Program-made: the position numbers and the translations under genes | Origin: Bacteroidota bacterium | Lineage (GTDB): Bacteria; Bacteroidota; Bacteroidia; Bacteroidales; WCHB1-69 | Reading direction: 5' to 3' | DNA length: 49,331 nucleotides | Assembly: GCA_019135895.1 (NCBI GenBank) | Contig: JAGVVH010000466.1 | Coordinates: 1-49,331, forward strand | Part shown: piece after piece, positions 9,688-18,945 of the stretch | How the letters are laid out: each line of letters opens with the position of its first letter | How positions within the stretch are numbered: the stretch's first letter is position 1 | The notes under the pieces: model-generated | The model's database searches: none | What the model saw: the letters and a program-made list of their open reading frames with translations, nothing else | What the model was told of the DNA's origin: nothing

Positions 9688-10695
9688 TTATTTATACTCA
9701 AAAAATCTATTAACTCTAACTTGAGCATTTTCTCTAAGATTATAGTAATAGAAAGGAATATCAAAACTGTGATAAACACCTAGCCCCATAGCACCTGAAA
9801 TATTAAACATGCTGCTATCGTTCACACTGGTACACTCAAGAACTCCTTTTTCAAGATTAATACGGGCATCTGCAAAATTGGGAATCATTCCACAATTACC
9901 TTGATTATCGATAGGCATGTAGGAACCCAAACTTTCAGCTGTGGTAGCTAATGTCTCATCTCTTCTCCAGTTTATGGGATTAATAACCAACCCTATATTG
10001 TCTGCCATTACAATATTTCCACCGGGAGCTAAAGAGGGTGATTGTGTATTATAGGAAATAATTACTCCTGTATCATCAGGACCTTCAGCAAATTTGAGAT
10101 GGGGATTTGTATTCATATACTCGGCAGTTACTGGATATCCTATCACGTATGCACAAACCATATGTCTGTAAACATCAGGATTTGTATGCATGTAATTTTT
10201 TAATAAAAACAACAGTACATTAGCCCCTTGTGAGTGACCGACCAAAATAAAAGGTCTTCCTGAGTTGTAATGCTTTATGTAATAGTCAAATGCGTTGGTG
10301 ACATCTGTAGCAGGGATACTGCCAACAACATTCCAACGTTCATCTTCCGGGAGAGAAAGAGTATATTCCGCATCAGCTTGTCTATAATAAGGGGCGTATA
10401 TATTCCCAACAGTCTCAAAAGCAGTGGCCTGTCTGTCAAAGGCCATTTGAGAGCCGATAAGCATTATCGGATTGTTAATTGCACAAAAATTTGGTTCTGA
10501 TGAGTCTTCTTTGTACCAAGCAGTTGGGTAAACATAGAAAATATCTACCTCTTTTGTAATATTGTTAGGGAGAGATAACCAGTTTTCCCGTTTTGAATAA
10601 TCGGGAAAAGAGGATTGATCTGGATTGTCTGTCTTTTTGCAAGAATAAAGCGATAGAAAACAAATTATCACTAATAGTTTTGTCGTAATTTTCAT
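9688..10695 (-). CDS. DUF3089-family alpha/beta-hydrolase lipoprotein
   Basis: A 335-residue predicted lipoprotein: the signal peptide ends in the lipobox LYSC (Cys19). The body is an alpha/beta-hydrolase of the DUF3089 type, with the nucleophile elbow GHSQG (Ser155) after a beta strand (RPFILV) and an upstream FYVYPTAW segment typical of the family. A late GVYHSFDIPFYY segment may supply the catalytic histidine. The substrate is unknown; an ester or lipid is likely from the fold. The gene stands alone, downstream of its own promoter-like element and upstream of the beta-lactamase pseudogene on the same strand. Confidence 0.8.
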   Translation of the reverse strand: MKITTKLLVIICFLSLYSCKKTDNPDQSSFPDYSKRENWLSLPNNITKEVDIFYVYPTAWYKEDSSEPNFCAINNPIMLIGSQMAFDRQATAFETVGNIYAPYYRQADAEYTLSLPEDERWNVVGSIPATDVTNAFDYYIKHYNSGRPFILVGHSQGANVLLFLLKNYMHTNPDVYRHMVCAYVIGYPVTAEYMNTNPHLKFAEGPDDTGVIISYNTQSPSLAPGGNIVMADNIGLVINPINWRRDETLATTAESLGSYMPIDNQGNCGMIPNFADARINLEKGVLECTSVNDSSMFNISGAMGLGVYHSFDIPFYYYNLRENAQVRVNRFFEYK

Positions 10696-10804
10696 AATAC
10701 ATTTCTTTTTATAAATTCTATTTTAACCCTTATTTTGTTTCGTTAAATAGCTATCAGAATTAATTTTAATTCTATTGATCCACTAAATATTGAACTTTCT
10801 TTTG

Positions 10805-10812
10805 CAAATGTA
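10805..10812 (-). promoter_or_regulatory. -7 box of the DUF3089 gene
   Basis: On the minus strand this reads TACATTTG, an exact TAnnTTTG match, about 110 nt upstream of the ATG at 10695. No clear -33 element was found. Confidence 0.35.
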
Positions 10813-10966
10813 TATATTTTTTTGACTTAATTCTCTCCTGAAGAGTGATATCAGAATCCCCTTTGGCAAATTTATTGCAACCTTAATACTCAATTGAAGT
10901 TGATTTCTTTTATTATATGCAATTTTATTCTGTTTAATATCAATAAGTTGGCAAAAAATGTGTTTT

Positions 10967-11007
10967 TTTAAACAAAAAGTTTAAACAGATGTTTAAAACA
11001 AATGTTT
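10967..11007. promoter_or_regulatory. Candidate TetR operator: three adjoining dyads
   Basis: AAACAGATGTTT (10983-10994) and AAACAAATGTTT (10996-11007) are two copies of the palindrome AAACAnnTGTTT with start points 13 bp apart. Just upstream, TTTAAAC-AAAAA-GTTTAAA (10967-10985) is a perfect inverted repeat overlapping the first copy. The cluster ends 59 bp before the TetR start codon. Repeated dyads upstream of a TetR gene heading an efflux operon are typical of self-repression, so this is inferred to be its operator. Confidence 0.6.
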
Positions 11008-11066
11008 TTTATATTATTTTTACTGCGTCAAAATTATTAGATAATACACTTTAAAATTAATAGGTT

Positions 11067-11675
11067 ATGACGGATGCGATAACTGAGGAAAAAATAAAAA
11101 ATGCTGCAAGAGTGATATTTACCCAAAAGGGATATGCCTCGGCAAAAATGCGAGATATTGCAACTTTAGCTGGGGTTAATCTTGCCTTGGTCAATTATTA
11201 TTTCAGGAGCAAGGATAATATTTTCAAAATAATCATGCGAGAGAAGATGTACAAAATATTCGGCATGATTTTTCCTTATATGCAGGATGAGAATACTACG
11301 TTAGAAGAAAAAATTACCAAAATTTCTGAAATATATATAGATATGTTATCTGAGGATCCGAATTTACCGATTTTTGTTTTTGGGGAAATACAGAAAGAAC
11401 CGGAAAATTTCACTTCAATGTTGCCAATTACGAGTGCTAATATCAAGGAAATGTCTATTGCTAAACAATTTAGTCAGTATGATACCGGTATTAGTCCGGT
11501 TCATTTTATGCTCAATTTTCTTGGTATGACCATTTTCCCATTTATAGCTATGCCACTTCTTGAGAAAATTAAGGTGGAATCTCCAGAAAATTTAAAATTG
11601 CTGATTAAGGAGCGTAAGAAGATGATTCCTATTTGGATGAAAAATATGTTCAACAATGACAATTATAAAAAATAA
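11067..11675 (+). CDS. TetR/AcrR-family transcriptional regulator
   Basis: A 202-residue one-component repressor-type protein. The N-terminal TetR DNA-binding domain (about 8-55) is clear: AARVIFTQKGY, then MRDIATLAGVN and LVNYYFRSKDNIF, which together make the helix-turn-helix. The C-terminal helices would form the ligand pocket and dimer face. It is the first gene of the efflux operon (19 nt before the TolC gene), like cecR/ybiH ahead of ybhGFSR in E. coli. The dyads at 10967-11007 are its likely target, and the inducer is unknown. Confidence 0.9.
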   Translation: MTDAITEEKIKNAARVIFTQKGYASAKMRDIATLAGVNLALVNYYFRSKDNIFKIIMREKMYKIFGMIFPYMQDENTTLEEKITKISEIYIDMLSEDPNLPIFVFGEIQKEPENFTSMLPITSANIKEMSIAKQFSQYDTGISPVHFMLNFLGMTIFPFIAMPLLEKIKVESPENLKLLIKERKKMIPIWMKNMFNNDNYKK

Positions 11676-11693
11676 TATAAACACAGAGATAAG

Positions 11694-12971
11694 ATGAAAA
11701 AACTGATTCTAAATATTTGTTTATTACTATTCGTCTCGCAGTTGTTTTCACAAACTATTACGCTTGACGACTGTTATATGGCGGCAAGGAAGAATTATCC
11801 TTTGATAAAGCAGTATGACCTGATTGAGCAGTCTAAAGGCTATAATCTTGCTACTGCCGCAAAAGGCTATTTTCCTCAAATCTCTCTGAATGCCAGAGCT
11901 TCATGGCAATCTGATGTGACAGAATTTCCGGATGCTTTCATGGTTATAATGAATCAGATGGGGATTGATGGAATTTCATTTCCCGACAAAGATCAATATC
12001 GTATAGTGTTTGAGTTATATCAAACCATTTGGGACGGAGGAATGATTTCTGCGGTGCAAAAGCAAGTGAAAGCGCAGTCTGAGATTGATAAACAGCGAAT
12101 AGAGGTTGATCTTTATACGGTTAACAATCAGATCAACCAGCTTTATTTTGGCATTCTGCTGTTGGATGAACAACTGATACAAAATGATCTTTTCCAAAAG
12201 GAGCTTCAGCGCAACTACGACCGTATCAGCAGCTATGCCGACAATGGGTTGGCAAATCAATCTGACCTTAATAAAATCAAAGTAGAGATTCTCTCCCGTC
12301 GTCAAGCTGCCACAGAAATGAAAAATAGTCGGGATGCTTTTTTGATGATGCTTTCTTTGTTTATTGGCGAAAAACTTGGAGAAAACGCCGTATTGGAAAA
12401 ACCTACGGATTCATTGTCAATTTCGGAAGAGATAGATCGTCCCGAACTTAAACTTTTTGATGCTCAGTTGCAACAGTTTGATAGTCGGAAAAGTGGAATA
12501 CTTGCGAAAGGAATGCCTAATATTGGACTATTTGCCCAAGGAGCTTATGCTGACCCCGGGTTAAACATGTTCAATAGTGGCTTTCAACCCTATTTCATTG
12601 GGGGAATCAGCTTGTCATGGAATTTTGGCAGACTATATTCCTACAGGGATGAATGCGATAATGTAGAAGTGGGTAAAAAAAGTATAGAAGTTCAAAGGGA
12701 AGCTTTTTTGTTTAACTTAAATCAGAAAATTGTCAAAAGCAACTCAGATATAGAGAAAATAAGGGAATTAATCAAAAATGACGATGAAATCATTCTATTG
12801 AGGGAGCAAATCAAGGCAGTATCTGAGGCAAAAGTAGAAAACGGCACAATGAGCATTAACGACTTCCTGCAGGATATTGTCCTGGCGGATTTGGCAAAGC
12901 AGAATAAGTCGCTTCATGAAATGCAGTTACTGCTAACGCTTTATCAATTGAAAGTGGAAAAAGGTAAATAG
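11694..12971 (+). CDS. TolC-family outer-membrane efflux channel
   Basis: A 425-residue secreted protein with a signal peptide ending near LFSQ (residues 1-19). Two outer-membrane-efflux-protein repeats follow. The mature start TITLDDCYMAARKNYP is the usual TolC/OEP opening, and the rest is rich in long coiled helices that in TolC form the periplasmic tunnel. It lies between the regulator and the adaptor (24 nt before the latter), so it is the dedicated outer-membrane exit duct. E. coli ybhGFSR has no such gene in its operon. Confidence 0.88.
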   Translation: MKKLILNICLLLFVSQLFSQTITLDDCYMAARKNYPLIKQYDLIEQSKGYNLATAAKGYFPQISLNARASWQSDVTEFPDAFMVIMNQMGIDGISFPDKDQYRIVFELYQTIWDGGMISAVQKQVKAQSEIDKQRIEVDLYTVNNQINQLYFGILLLDEQLIQNDLFQKELQRNYDRISSYADNGLANQSDLNKIKVEILSRRQAATEMKNSRDAFLMMLSLFIGEKLGENAVLEKPTDSLSISEEIDRPELKLFDAQLQQFDSRKSGILAKGMPNIGLFAQGAYADPGLNMFNSGFQPYFIGGISLSWNFGRLYSYRDECDNVEVGKKSIEVQREAFLFNLNQKIVKSNSDIEKIRELIKNDDEIILLREQIKAVSEAKVENGTMSINDFLQDIVLADLAKQNKSLHEMQLLLTLYQLKVEKGK

Positions 12972-12995
12972 TAATAATTTTAATAATATAATAAA

Positions 12996-13901
12996 ATGAA
13001 AACAACTCATGTCAGAATTATCTTACTGGTTTCTTGTTTAATAGTATGTTTTGCATCTTGCCGCAAATCGGCTGTAAACTATGATGCTGCTGGAACTTTT
13101 GAAGCAGTGGAAGTGATTGTTTCTTCGGAATCAAGCGGAAAGATTTTATTTTTCGATGTGGACGAGGGTAGGGAGGTCAAGTCGGGCGAATTGTTGGGCT
13201 ATACAGACACTACGCAGCTTTTTCTTAAAAAACTGCAACTTCAGAGCAGTGCCAAAGCGGTTTTAAACAGAAAGTCGGATGTTGGCAAACAGGTCGCCGC
13301 TCTTCAGCAGCAGATTGCTACTGCCAAAGTTGAGAAAAAACGGATCGAAAATCTGTTAAAGGCCAATGCTGCGAATACCAAGCAATTAGATGATATCAAT
13401 GCTCAAATTACAACGTTGGAAAAACAACTTGATGCACAGAAATCAATGCTTGAAAATGCCAACAGCAGCATTTCAGAAGAGAGTAGTGCCATGGGAATTC
13501 AGATTGCACAATTGAATGACCAGCTAAAGAAATGCTATATTACAACTCCTATCAATGGGACCATTCTGGTCAAGTATTCCGAGCAGGGAGAGTTGGCCAT
13601 TCCGGGGAAAGCTCTCTTTAAAGTGGCAGATGTGAGCAATATGATTTTGCGGGCTTATGTGACCTCCGGTCAATTGACAAAACTTAAAATTGGACAGCAG
13701 GTGAAAGTGGGAGCAGATTTTGGAGAAGATGGGATTCGTGAATACAAAGGAACTATCTCATGGATTTCATCAAAGTCGGAATTTACCCCCAAGACCATTC
13801 AGACTCAGGATGAACGTGCTAATTTGGTCTATGCTGTCAAAATTAAAGTTAAAAATGACGGCTATCTGAAAATTGGAATGTACGGAGAGGTAAACTTTTA
13901 A
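12996..13901 (+). CDS. HlyD/YbhG-like membrane-fusion adaptor lipoprotein
   Basis: A 301-residue periplasmic adaptor anchored as a lipoprotein: the signal peptide ends in the lipobox FASC (Cys22). The split biotinyl-lipoyl half-motifs (GTFEAVEVIVSSESSGKI and, after the hairpin, YITTPINGTIL) flank a long coiled-coil hairpin (about residues 75-175, rich in Q, K and E). A beta-barrel domain follows (VSNMILRAYVTSGQLTKLKIGQQVKV). It would link the inner-membrane ABC transporter to the TolC-like channel. Gene order matches YbhG ahead of YbhF. Confidence 0.88.
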   Translation: MKTTHVRIILLVSCLIVCFASCRKSAVNYDAAGTFEAVEVIVSSESSGKILFFDVDEGREVKSGELLGYTDTTQLFLKKLQLQSSAKAVLNRKSDVGKQVAALQQQIATAKVEKKRIENLLKANAANTKQLDDINAQITTLEKQLDAQKSMLENANSSISEESSAMGIQIAQLNDQLKKCYITTPINGTILVKYSEQGELAIPGKALFKVADVSNMILRAYVTSGQLTKLKIGQQVKVGADFGEDGIREYKGTISWISSKSEFTPKTIQTQDERANLVYAVKIKVKNDGYLKIGMYGEVNF

Positions 13902-13924
13902 GGGGAAGTTATTAATAGGGAAAA

Positions 13925-14869
13925 ATGTTAAATAGCATGATTACTGCAAATAACATAAAAAAGAAATATGGCAAGGTGGAAGCTTTGAATAATATCTCTT
14001 TCGAGGTAAATAAGGGAGATATTTTCGGCATTATTGGTCCTGACGGGGCCGGCAAAACCACCCTGTTTCGTATTCTCACTACGTTGCTTTTGGCTGATAG
14101 TGGTAGCGCTACTGTTAACGGACTTGACGTCATTAAAGAGTTCCGTAAGATTAGAAATATCATTGGCTATATGCCGGGGCGATTTTCACTTTATCAGGAT
14201 TTATCGGTGGAAGAAAATCTCAATTTTTATGCCAGCATCTTCAATACCACTATTGAAGAAAACTATGCGATGATTAAGGAAATCTATCAGCAGCTTGAAC
14301 CTTTCAAAACTCGCCGTGCAGGGGCACTTTCGGGTGGAATGAAACAGAAGTTGGCACTCTGTTGTGCGCTGATTCATAAACCTGTTGTTTTGTTCTTAGA
14401 TGAACCGACTACCGGTGTGGATCCTGTTTCCAGAAAAGAGTTTTGGGAAATGCTAATGAGAATTAAAAAGGAAGGAATTACCATTATGGTATCCACTTCT
14501 TATATGGATGAAGCCGGCCTTTGCGACCGTATTGCCCTGATTCAAAATGGCTCTTTTCTCAAAGTAGATACTCCTCAAAATATTGTTAGTCAGTATTTTG
14601 AAACCCTTTGGGCAGCTTCTTCGGAAAATATGTCGAAATTACTTACTGCTCTCAAAGATTTTCCGGTAGTTAAAAAATGTTATCCTTTCGGTGATGTACA
14701 TCACATTACTATCGACCTTCAACAAAATAATTTGATAGGTCCTTCATCTCTCCCTTTTACACCAGAGTTACTGAAAGAAGAGCTTGAAAAATTGGGACAT
14801 TGCGGGGTTATCGTGAATAAAATAGAGCCTACCATTGAAGATTGTTTCATGGAACTCTCAAAAAATTAA
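13925..14869 (+). CDS. ABC transporter ATPase, equivalent of the N-terminal half of YbhF
   Basis: A 314-residue ATPase with Walker A GPDGAGKTT (38-46), signature LSGGMKQK and Walker B VVLFLDEPTTGVDP. The unusual Asp in the Walker A motif (GPDGAGKT) is shared with the N-terminal ATPase half of E. coli YbhF as I recall it. The Q-loop reads GYMPGRF, where YbhF has GYMPQKF, so the Gln is replaced by Gly. The C-terminal 80 residues are an extra domain. An internal ATG at 13937 is an alternative start. It pairs with the next ATPase to power the two permeases. Confidence 0.9.
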   Translation: MLNSMITANNIKKKYGKVEALNNISFEVNKGDIFGIIGPDGAGKTTLFRILTTLLLADSGSATVNGLDVIKEFRKIRNIIGYMPGRFSLYQDLSVEENLNFYASIFNTTIEENYAMIKEIYQQLEPFKTRRAGALSGGMKQKLALCCALIHKPVVLFLDEPTTGVDPVSRKEFWEMLMRIKKEGITIMVSTSYMDEAGLCDRIALIQNGSFLKVDTPQNIVSQYFETLWAASSENMSKLLTALKDFPVVKKCYPFGDVHHITIDLQQNNLIGPSSLPFTPELLKEELEKLGHCGVIVNKIEPTIEDCFMELSKN

Positions 14870-14899
14870 ATCAATTAAAGATTATAATAGTAATAAACA

Positions 14900-15679
14900 A
14901 TGAATATGCCTGATGACAAGCTCTTTCCACAGTCTGCCGACAACAGAGAACTGTCTATAGTAGCCAATCAAATCACCAAGCGATTTGGCTCTTTTACTGC
15001 TGTTGACCATATCAGTTTTGATGTGAAGAAAGGAGAAATCTTCGGTTTTTTGGGGGCAAACGGTGCGGGAAAAACAACTGCAATGAAAATGCTTTGCGGA
15101 TTGAGTAAGCCAACTTCCGGGAAAGCCACAGTAGCAGGTTTTGATGTCACCACTCAATCGGAACAAATTAAAAAAAATATCGGCTACATGAGCCAGAAGT
15201 TTTCTCTTTATGAAGATTTGAAGGTATGGGAAAATATGCGCCTCTATGCCGGAATATACGGAGTGGAGGAAAAAGTTATTGATTCCCGTATTGATGAGTT
15301 TTTGGAACAATTGGGCTTACAGAAGGAGAAAAATAGTATGGTCAAATCACTCCCTTTGGGTTGGAAACAGAAATTGGCTTTTACAGTTTCTATTATTCAT
15401 AAACCCGGAATAGTCTTTCTGGATGAACCTACCGGAGGAGTAGATCCGGCTTCCCGCCGACAGTTTTGGGAGTTGATTTATCAGACAGCCGATAAAGGAA
15501 TTACTGTATTTGTGACCACTCACTATATGGACGAAGCTGAATATTGTGATCGTATATCCATCATGGTAGATGGAAAAATTGTAAAATTAGATACTCCGGC
15601 AAATCTGAAAAAGGAGTTTGCAGCTAAAAATATGGATGAAGTGTTCCGTCTGCTGGCTAGAAAAGCAATAAGAAATTAA
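14900..15679 (+). CDS. ABC transporter ATPase, equivalent of the C-terminal half of YbhF
   Basis: A 259-residue ATPase with Walker A GANGAGKTT, Q-loop MSQKFSLYEDL, Walker B IVFLDEPTGGVDP and H-loop TTHYMDEAEYCDRI. The signature motif is degenerate, LPLGWKQK instead of LSGGxxQ. The C-terminal half of E. coli YbhF carries nearly the same variant (LPLGFKQR). The two ATPases are therefore the separated halves of a YbhF-type protein, encoded 30 nt apart. In the heterodimer one site would use the canonical LSGG and the other this variant, so ATP hydrolysis is probably asymmetric. Confidence 0.9.
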   Translation: MNMPDDKLFPQSADNRELSIVANQITKRFGSFTAVDHISFDVKKGEIFGFLGANGAGKTTAMKMLCGLSKPTSGKATVAGFDVTTQSEQIKKNIGYMSQKFSLYEDLKVWENMRLYAGIYGVEEKVIDSRIDEFLEQLGLQKEKNSMVKSLPLGWKQKLAFTVSIIHKPGIVFLDEPTGGVDPASRRQFWELIYQTADKGITVFVTTHYMDEAEYCDRISIMVDGKIVKLDTPANLKKEFAAKNMDEVFRLLARKAIRN

Positions 15680-15690
15680 ATGAATAAAAA

Positions 15691-16818
15691 ATGAAAAAGA
15701 CCGCTCATTCTGCTTTTTACTCGTTTGCCATAAAAGAATTTTATCACATCTTTCGTGACAGGTGGACAACCATCATTTTGCTGATAATGCCGATTCTGAT
15801 GATTATCCTTTTTGGATTTGCTATCACTACCGAAGTTAAAAATGCCAAGATTGCCATTTTGGATCCTTCTCAAGATGCCGCCACTCACGCCATTGTAAAC
15901 AAACTGGGCACCAGCGAATATTTCATCATCGACCGTTATCTCCATTCAAAAAATGAGGTGGATGAGATTTTTAAAGAAGGGGATATCGGTATGGTCGTAG
16001 TTTTTAGCGAAAATTTTTATGAAAATATGATGCATACGGGCAATGCCCAAATAGAGCTTATTGCCGATGGTAGTGACCCTAATTCTGCGTTAACGTTGAC
16101 TCGCTATGCCACTGCTCTGATAGCAAGCTACCATCAAGAGTTATTGGCAACCCCTGAATTGCAAATGCCATTTCAAATTAACAGTGAAGTGAAATTTCTC
16201 TATAATCCTACTCTAAAAGGGGCTTATAACACTGTTCCTGGGGTAATGGGAATGGTGCTGATGCTGATCTGTGCCATGATGACAGCCGTTTCTATTGCCC
16301 GCGAAAAAGAATTGGGAACGATGGAAATTCTTTTAGTTTCACCTCTAAAACCTATTACCATCATCCTTTCAAAAACGGTGCCCTATATTGTTTTGTCATT
16401 AATAAATCTTGGTACTTTGCTATTGCTTTCGGTATTTGCACTTAAAGTTCCTATTGCGGGAAGTCTGTGGCTGATCATTTTTATTTCCCTTATTTTCATT
16501 TTTGTCTCGCTTGCTCTGGGGTTGCTTATCTCTACTGTTGCCAAGTCACAAATGGTGGCAATGCTCATATCGGGAGTGATTCTGATGCTACCTGTAATTT
16601 TGCTTTCCGGAATTATTTTTCCTACTGAGAGTATGAATCTATTTTTCCTATGGCTTTCTAAAATTATCCCTGCCAATTGGTATATCTCCGCTATTAAAAA
16701 AGTGATGATTCAAGGCTTGGGATTTGCTTCGGTGATAAAAGAATTATCTATTCTTGCAGGAATGGCAATCCTATTAGTTGCCCTTAGTCTCAAAAAATTT
16801 AAAGTAAGATTGTCGTGA
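15691..16818 (+). CDS. ABC-2 type permease (YbhS/YbhR family)
   Basis: A 375-residue inner-membrane permease of the ABC-2 type. One N-terminal membrane segment (TTIILLIMPILMIILFGFA) is followed by a large periplasmic domain (about 50-180) and five C-terminal segments. The family loop EKELGTMEILLVSPLKP lies before the third segment. It forms the translocation path with the next gene product, 18 nt downstream. E. coli YbhFSR has been linked to cation and drug export; the substrate here is not readable from sequence. Confidence 0.9.
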   Translation: MKKTAHSAFYSFAIKEFYHIFRDRWTTIILLIMPILMIILFGFAITTEVKNAKIAILDPSQDAATHAIVNKLGTSEYFIIDRYLHSKNEVDEIFKEGDIGMVVVFSENFYENMMHTGNAQIELIADGSDPNSALTLTRYATALIASYHQELLATPELQMPFQINSEVKFLYNPTLKGAYNTVPGVMGMVLMLICAMMTAVSIAREKELGTMEILLVSPLKPITIILSKTVPYIVLSLINLGTLLLLSVFALKVPIAGSLWLIIFISLIFIFVSLALGLLISTVAKSQMVAMLISGVILMLPVILLSGIIFPTESMNLFFLWLSKIIPANWYISAIKKVMIQGLGFASVIKELSILAGMAILLVALSLKKFKVRLS

Positions 16819-16836
16819 TTATAAAATATTACTATC

Positions 16837-17952
16837 ATGCTGAAATATTTGTTGGAAAAGGAGTTTAAACAGTTTATAAGAAACAGATTTCTTCCAAAAT
16901 TTGTGATAATCTTTCCATTTGCTGCTCTGGCGATTTTTCCGCTGGTTGCCAATATGGAGATTAAAAATAGTAAATTGGCAGTGGTGAACCACGATAATAG
17001 CACTCTCTCAACCCGTTTGATTGAAAAGATAAAATCCTCCGGCTATTTTATAATTACTGATGTTTCCAATAGCAAATCACATATTTATGATTGTATAGAA
17101 GAGGGAAAGGCTGACGAGGTACTTGAAATTCCTGCAGGGTTTGAAACTGATCTTATCAAAGAAAATAAAACAAAAGTGATGATTTCCGCTAATGCCGTCA
17201 ACGGGATGAAGGCCGGTTTGAGCAGTGCTTATCTTGGGGAAATAATTGCCGATTTCAACGGGGATATCCGGATGGAGCTGATGCAACCCTCTAATCGATT
17301 GTCAGCCCCGAAATTCTCTATCATTCCTCTATACCGCTACAATCCCATGATGAAATCACTCTACAATATGATTCCGGCCTTGTTGGTTATGTTAATGGCA
17401 ATGGTTTGCGGATTCTTGCCGGCACTTAATATTGTGAGTGAAAAGGAAAATGGAACCATTGAGCAGATGAATGTAACTCCTGTTAATAAATTCACTCTCA
17501 TTCTTTCTAAGCTGATACCTTTTTGGTTGGTGGGTTTTATTGCCCTGACCATCTGTATATTTGTAGCTTGGCTCTTTTACGGGTTTTTCCCGTCCGGAAA
17601 TGTAATGACAATCTATTTGTTTGAAGCCGTTTTTGTTTTGGCAATGTCCGGTTTTGGTCTGGTGATTTCTAATTATGCCAAAACTATCCAGCAGGCAATG
17701 TTCATCATGTTTTTCTTTGTGCTTACTTTTATTTTCCTGAGCGGTCTATATACACCTTTTTCTAATATGCCGCAATGGGCACAGGTGCTCGGTCATTTCA
17801 GCCCGTTAAAGTACATTATTCAGGTGATAAGACTTATTTATCTCAAAGGTAGTGGTTTCCTTGAGATGATGCCCCAGTTCTTTGCTTTGCTTGGATTGGC
17901 AATATTTTTCAATATCTGGGCTGTTTTTAGCTACAGAAAAAGAGTAGGTTGA
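16837..17952 (+). CDS. ABC-2 type permease (YbhR/YbhS family)
   Basis: A 371-residue paralogue of the preceding permease with the same layout: an N-terminal membrane segment, a periplasmic domain and a C-terminal five-segment bundle. Its ABC-2 loop reads EKENGTIEQMNVTPVNKF. It is the last gene of the efflux operon. The convergent S33 peptidase gene ends 17 nt further on, leaving little room for a conventional terminator; none was seen. Confidence 0.9.
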   Translation: MLKYLLEKEFKQFIRNRFLPKFVIIFPFAALAIFPLVANMEIKNSKLAVVNHDNSTLSTRLIEKIKSSGYFIITDVSNSKSHIYDCIEEGKADEVLEIPAGFETDLIKENKTKVMISANAVNGMKAGLSSAYLGEIIADFNGDIRMELMQPSNRLSAPKFSIIPLYRYNPMMKSLYNMIPALLVMLMAMVCGFLPALNIVSEKENGTIEQMNVTPVNKFTLILSKLIPFWLVGFIALTICIFVAWLFYGFFPSGNVMTIYLFEAVFVLAMSGFGLVISNYAKTIQQAMFIMFFFVLTFIFLSGLYTPFSNMPQWAQVLGHFSPLKYIIQVIRLIYLKGSGFLEMMPQFFALLGLAIFFNIWAVFSYRKRVG

Positions 17953-17969
17953 TAGATTGCTCTATTAAT

Positions 17970-18923
17970 TTATCTTTCTGCCTTTCTCAGAAAATCAGAC
18001 ACAACTTTTAGATATTCATCTTCCTTTTCAATATGATGGGAATGAGAGGCATCTTTGAAAACATATATTTCAGAATCTTGAATTTTGCTCTGGTAATAAG
18101 CTGTAGTCCATGGGGTTGCTTCATCAAATTCTCCGCAGGTGAACAATACGGGGCATTTGATTTTATGGAGTTGATCCGTCAGATCTGTCTCTTTCAACGT
18201 GCCATTTAAAGTAAATTCGCTTGGACCAATCATATAACCATATATGTCACTGCTCGATTTCTCCAGTGTGGCAATTAAGTATGGAGGCCAGGGATCAAGC
18301 CTGCATAGGTGTTTATTGTAAAATATTGTCATCGCTTCTTGATACGCCTTTGAGGCAAAGTCGCCGCTTTTTTCATATTTGGCGATGGTATCTTGTATGG
18401 AAACAGGAAGTTGTGAAACCCATTTTTTCTGGTCGGCAATCCATCTTGGAGAACTTAAATAAGCTCCCGAAAAGATAAGACTGACAATACCTTTCGGATT
18501 TTTCTCTATCATGTAACTTGCCGCAAGCATGCTTCCCCATGACTGCCCTAAAATATGGAGTTTGTCGAGATGTAACGCCGTGCGCACCTGTTCAAGCTCT
18601 TCCACAAAACGCGGCAAATTCCATAACGAACTATCCGAAGGCTTGTCAGAATTTCCACATCCCAGTTGGTCGTAAAAGATGACAGGCCGCTCTTTAGCAA
18701 TTTCTTCAAGGGGCTGTAAATAGTCATGAGGGGCTCCCGGACCTCCATGCAATACCAATAAAGGAATTCCTTTTTTATCGGCTCCGCAGATTTTGTACCA
18801 CACTTTTCCGCCGGTTACTGCTACATAGCCTTCCTTTGTAATTGGTAATTCTTTTTCTTTCTTAGAATTACAGGAAAATAATACGATGGTCATCATGGTT
18901 ATTATTAGTAAGTTTAATTTCAT
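17970..18923 (-). CDS. S33-family proline iminopeptidase-like lipoprotein
   Basis: A 317-residue alpha/beta-hydrolase of the prolyl aminopeptidase (S33) type, exported as a lipoprotein (lipobox LFSC, Cys18). Diagnostic motifs are the oxyanion loop HGGPG (59-63), DQLGCGNSDKP (from 85) and the nucleophile elbow GQSWGS (Ser128). The acid GEFDEATP and the His in DASHSHHIE complete the triad. S33 enzymes release N-terminal proline or other residues from short peptides. The lipoprotein signal places this one in the envelope, where it could process imported or periplasmic peptides. Confidence 0.85.
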   Translation of the reverse strand: MKLNLLIITMMTIVLFSCNSKKEKELPITKEGYVAVTGGKVWYKICGADKKGIPLLVLHGGPGAPHDYLQPLEEIAKERPVIFYDQLGCGNSDKPSDSSLWNLPRFVEELEQVRTALHLDKLHILGQSWGSMLAASYMIEKNPKGIVSLIFSGAYLSSPRWIADQKKWVSQLPVSIQDTIAKYEKSGDFASKAYQEAMTIFYNKHLCRLDPWPPYLIATLEKSSSDIYGYMIGPSEFTLNGTLKETDLTDQLHKIKCPVLFTCGEFDEATPWTTAYYQSKIQDSEIYVFKDASHSHHIEKEDEYLKVVSDFLRKAER

Positions 18924-18937
18924 TTATGTTTTTTTTA

Positions 18938-18945
18938 CAAAAATA
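18938..18945 (-). promoter_or_regulatory. -7 box of the S33 peptidase gene
   Basis: The minus strand reads TATTTTTG, an exact TAnnTTTG match, 14 nt upstream of the ATG at 18923. It implies a leader of roughly ten nucleotides. Confidence 0.45.

Larger units (their letters stand above)
10696..11066. other. 371-bp divergent intergenic region
   Basis: It separates the DUF3089 gene (minus) from the efflux operon (plus). It contains the minus-strand -7 box and the dyad cluster. A plus-strand TAnnTTTG match was not found. The sequence just after the dyads (TATTATTTTTACTG, from about 11012) could supply a degenerate -7 box. No ORF is supported. Confidence 0.5.
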
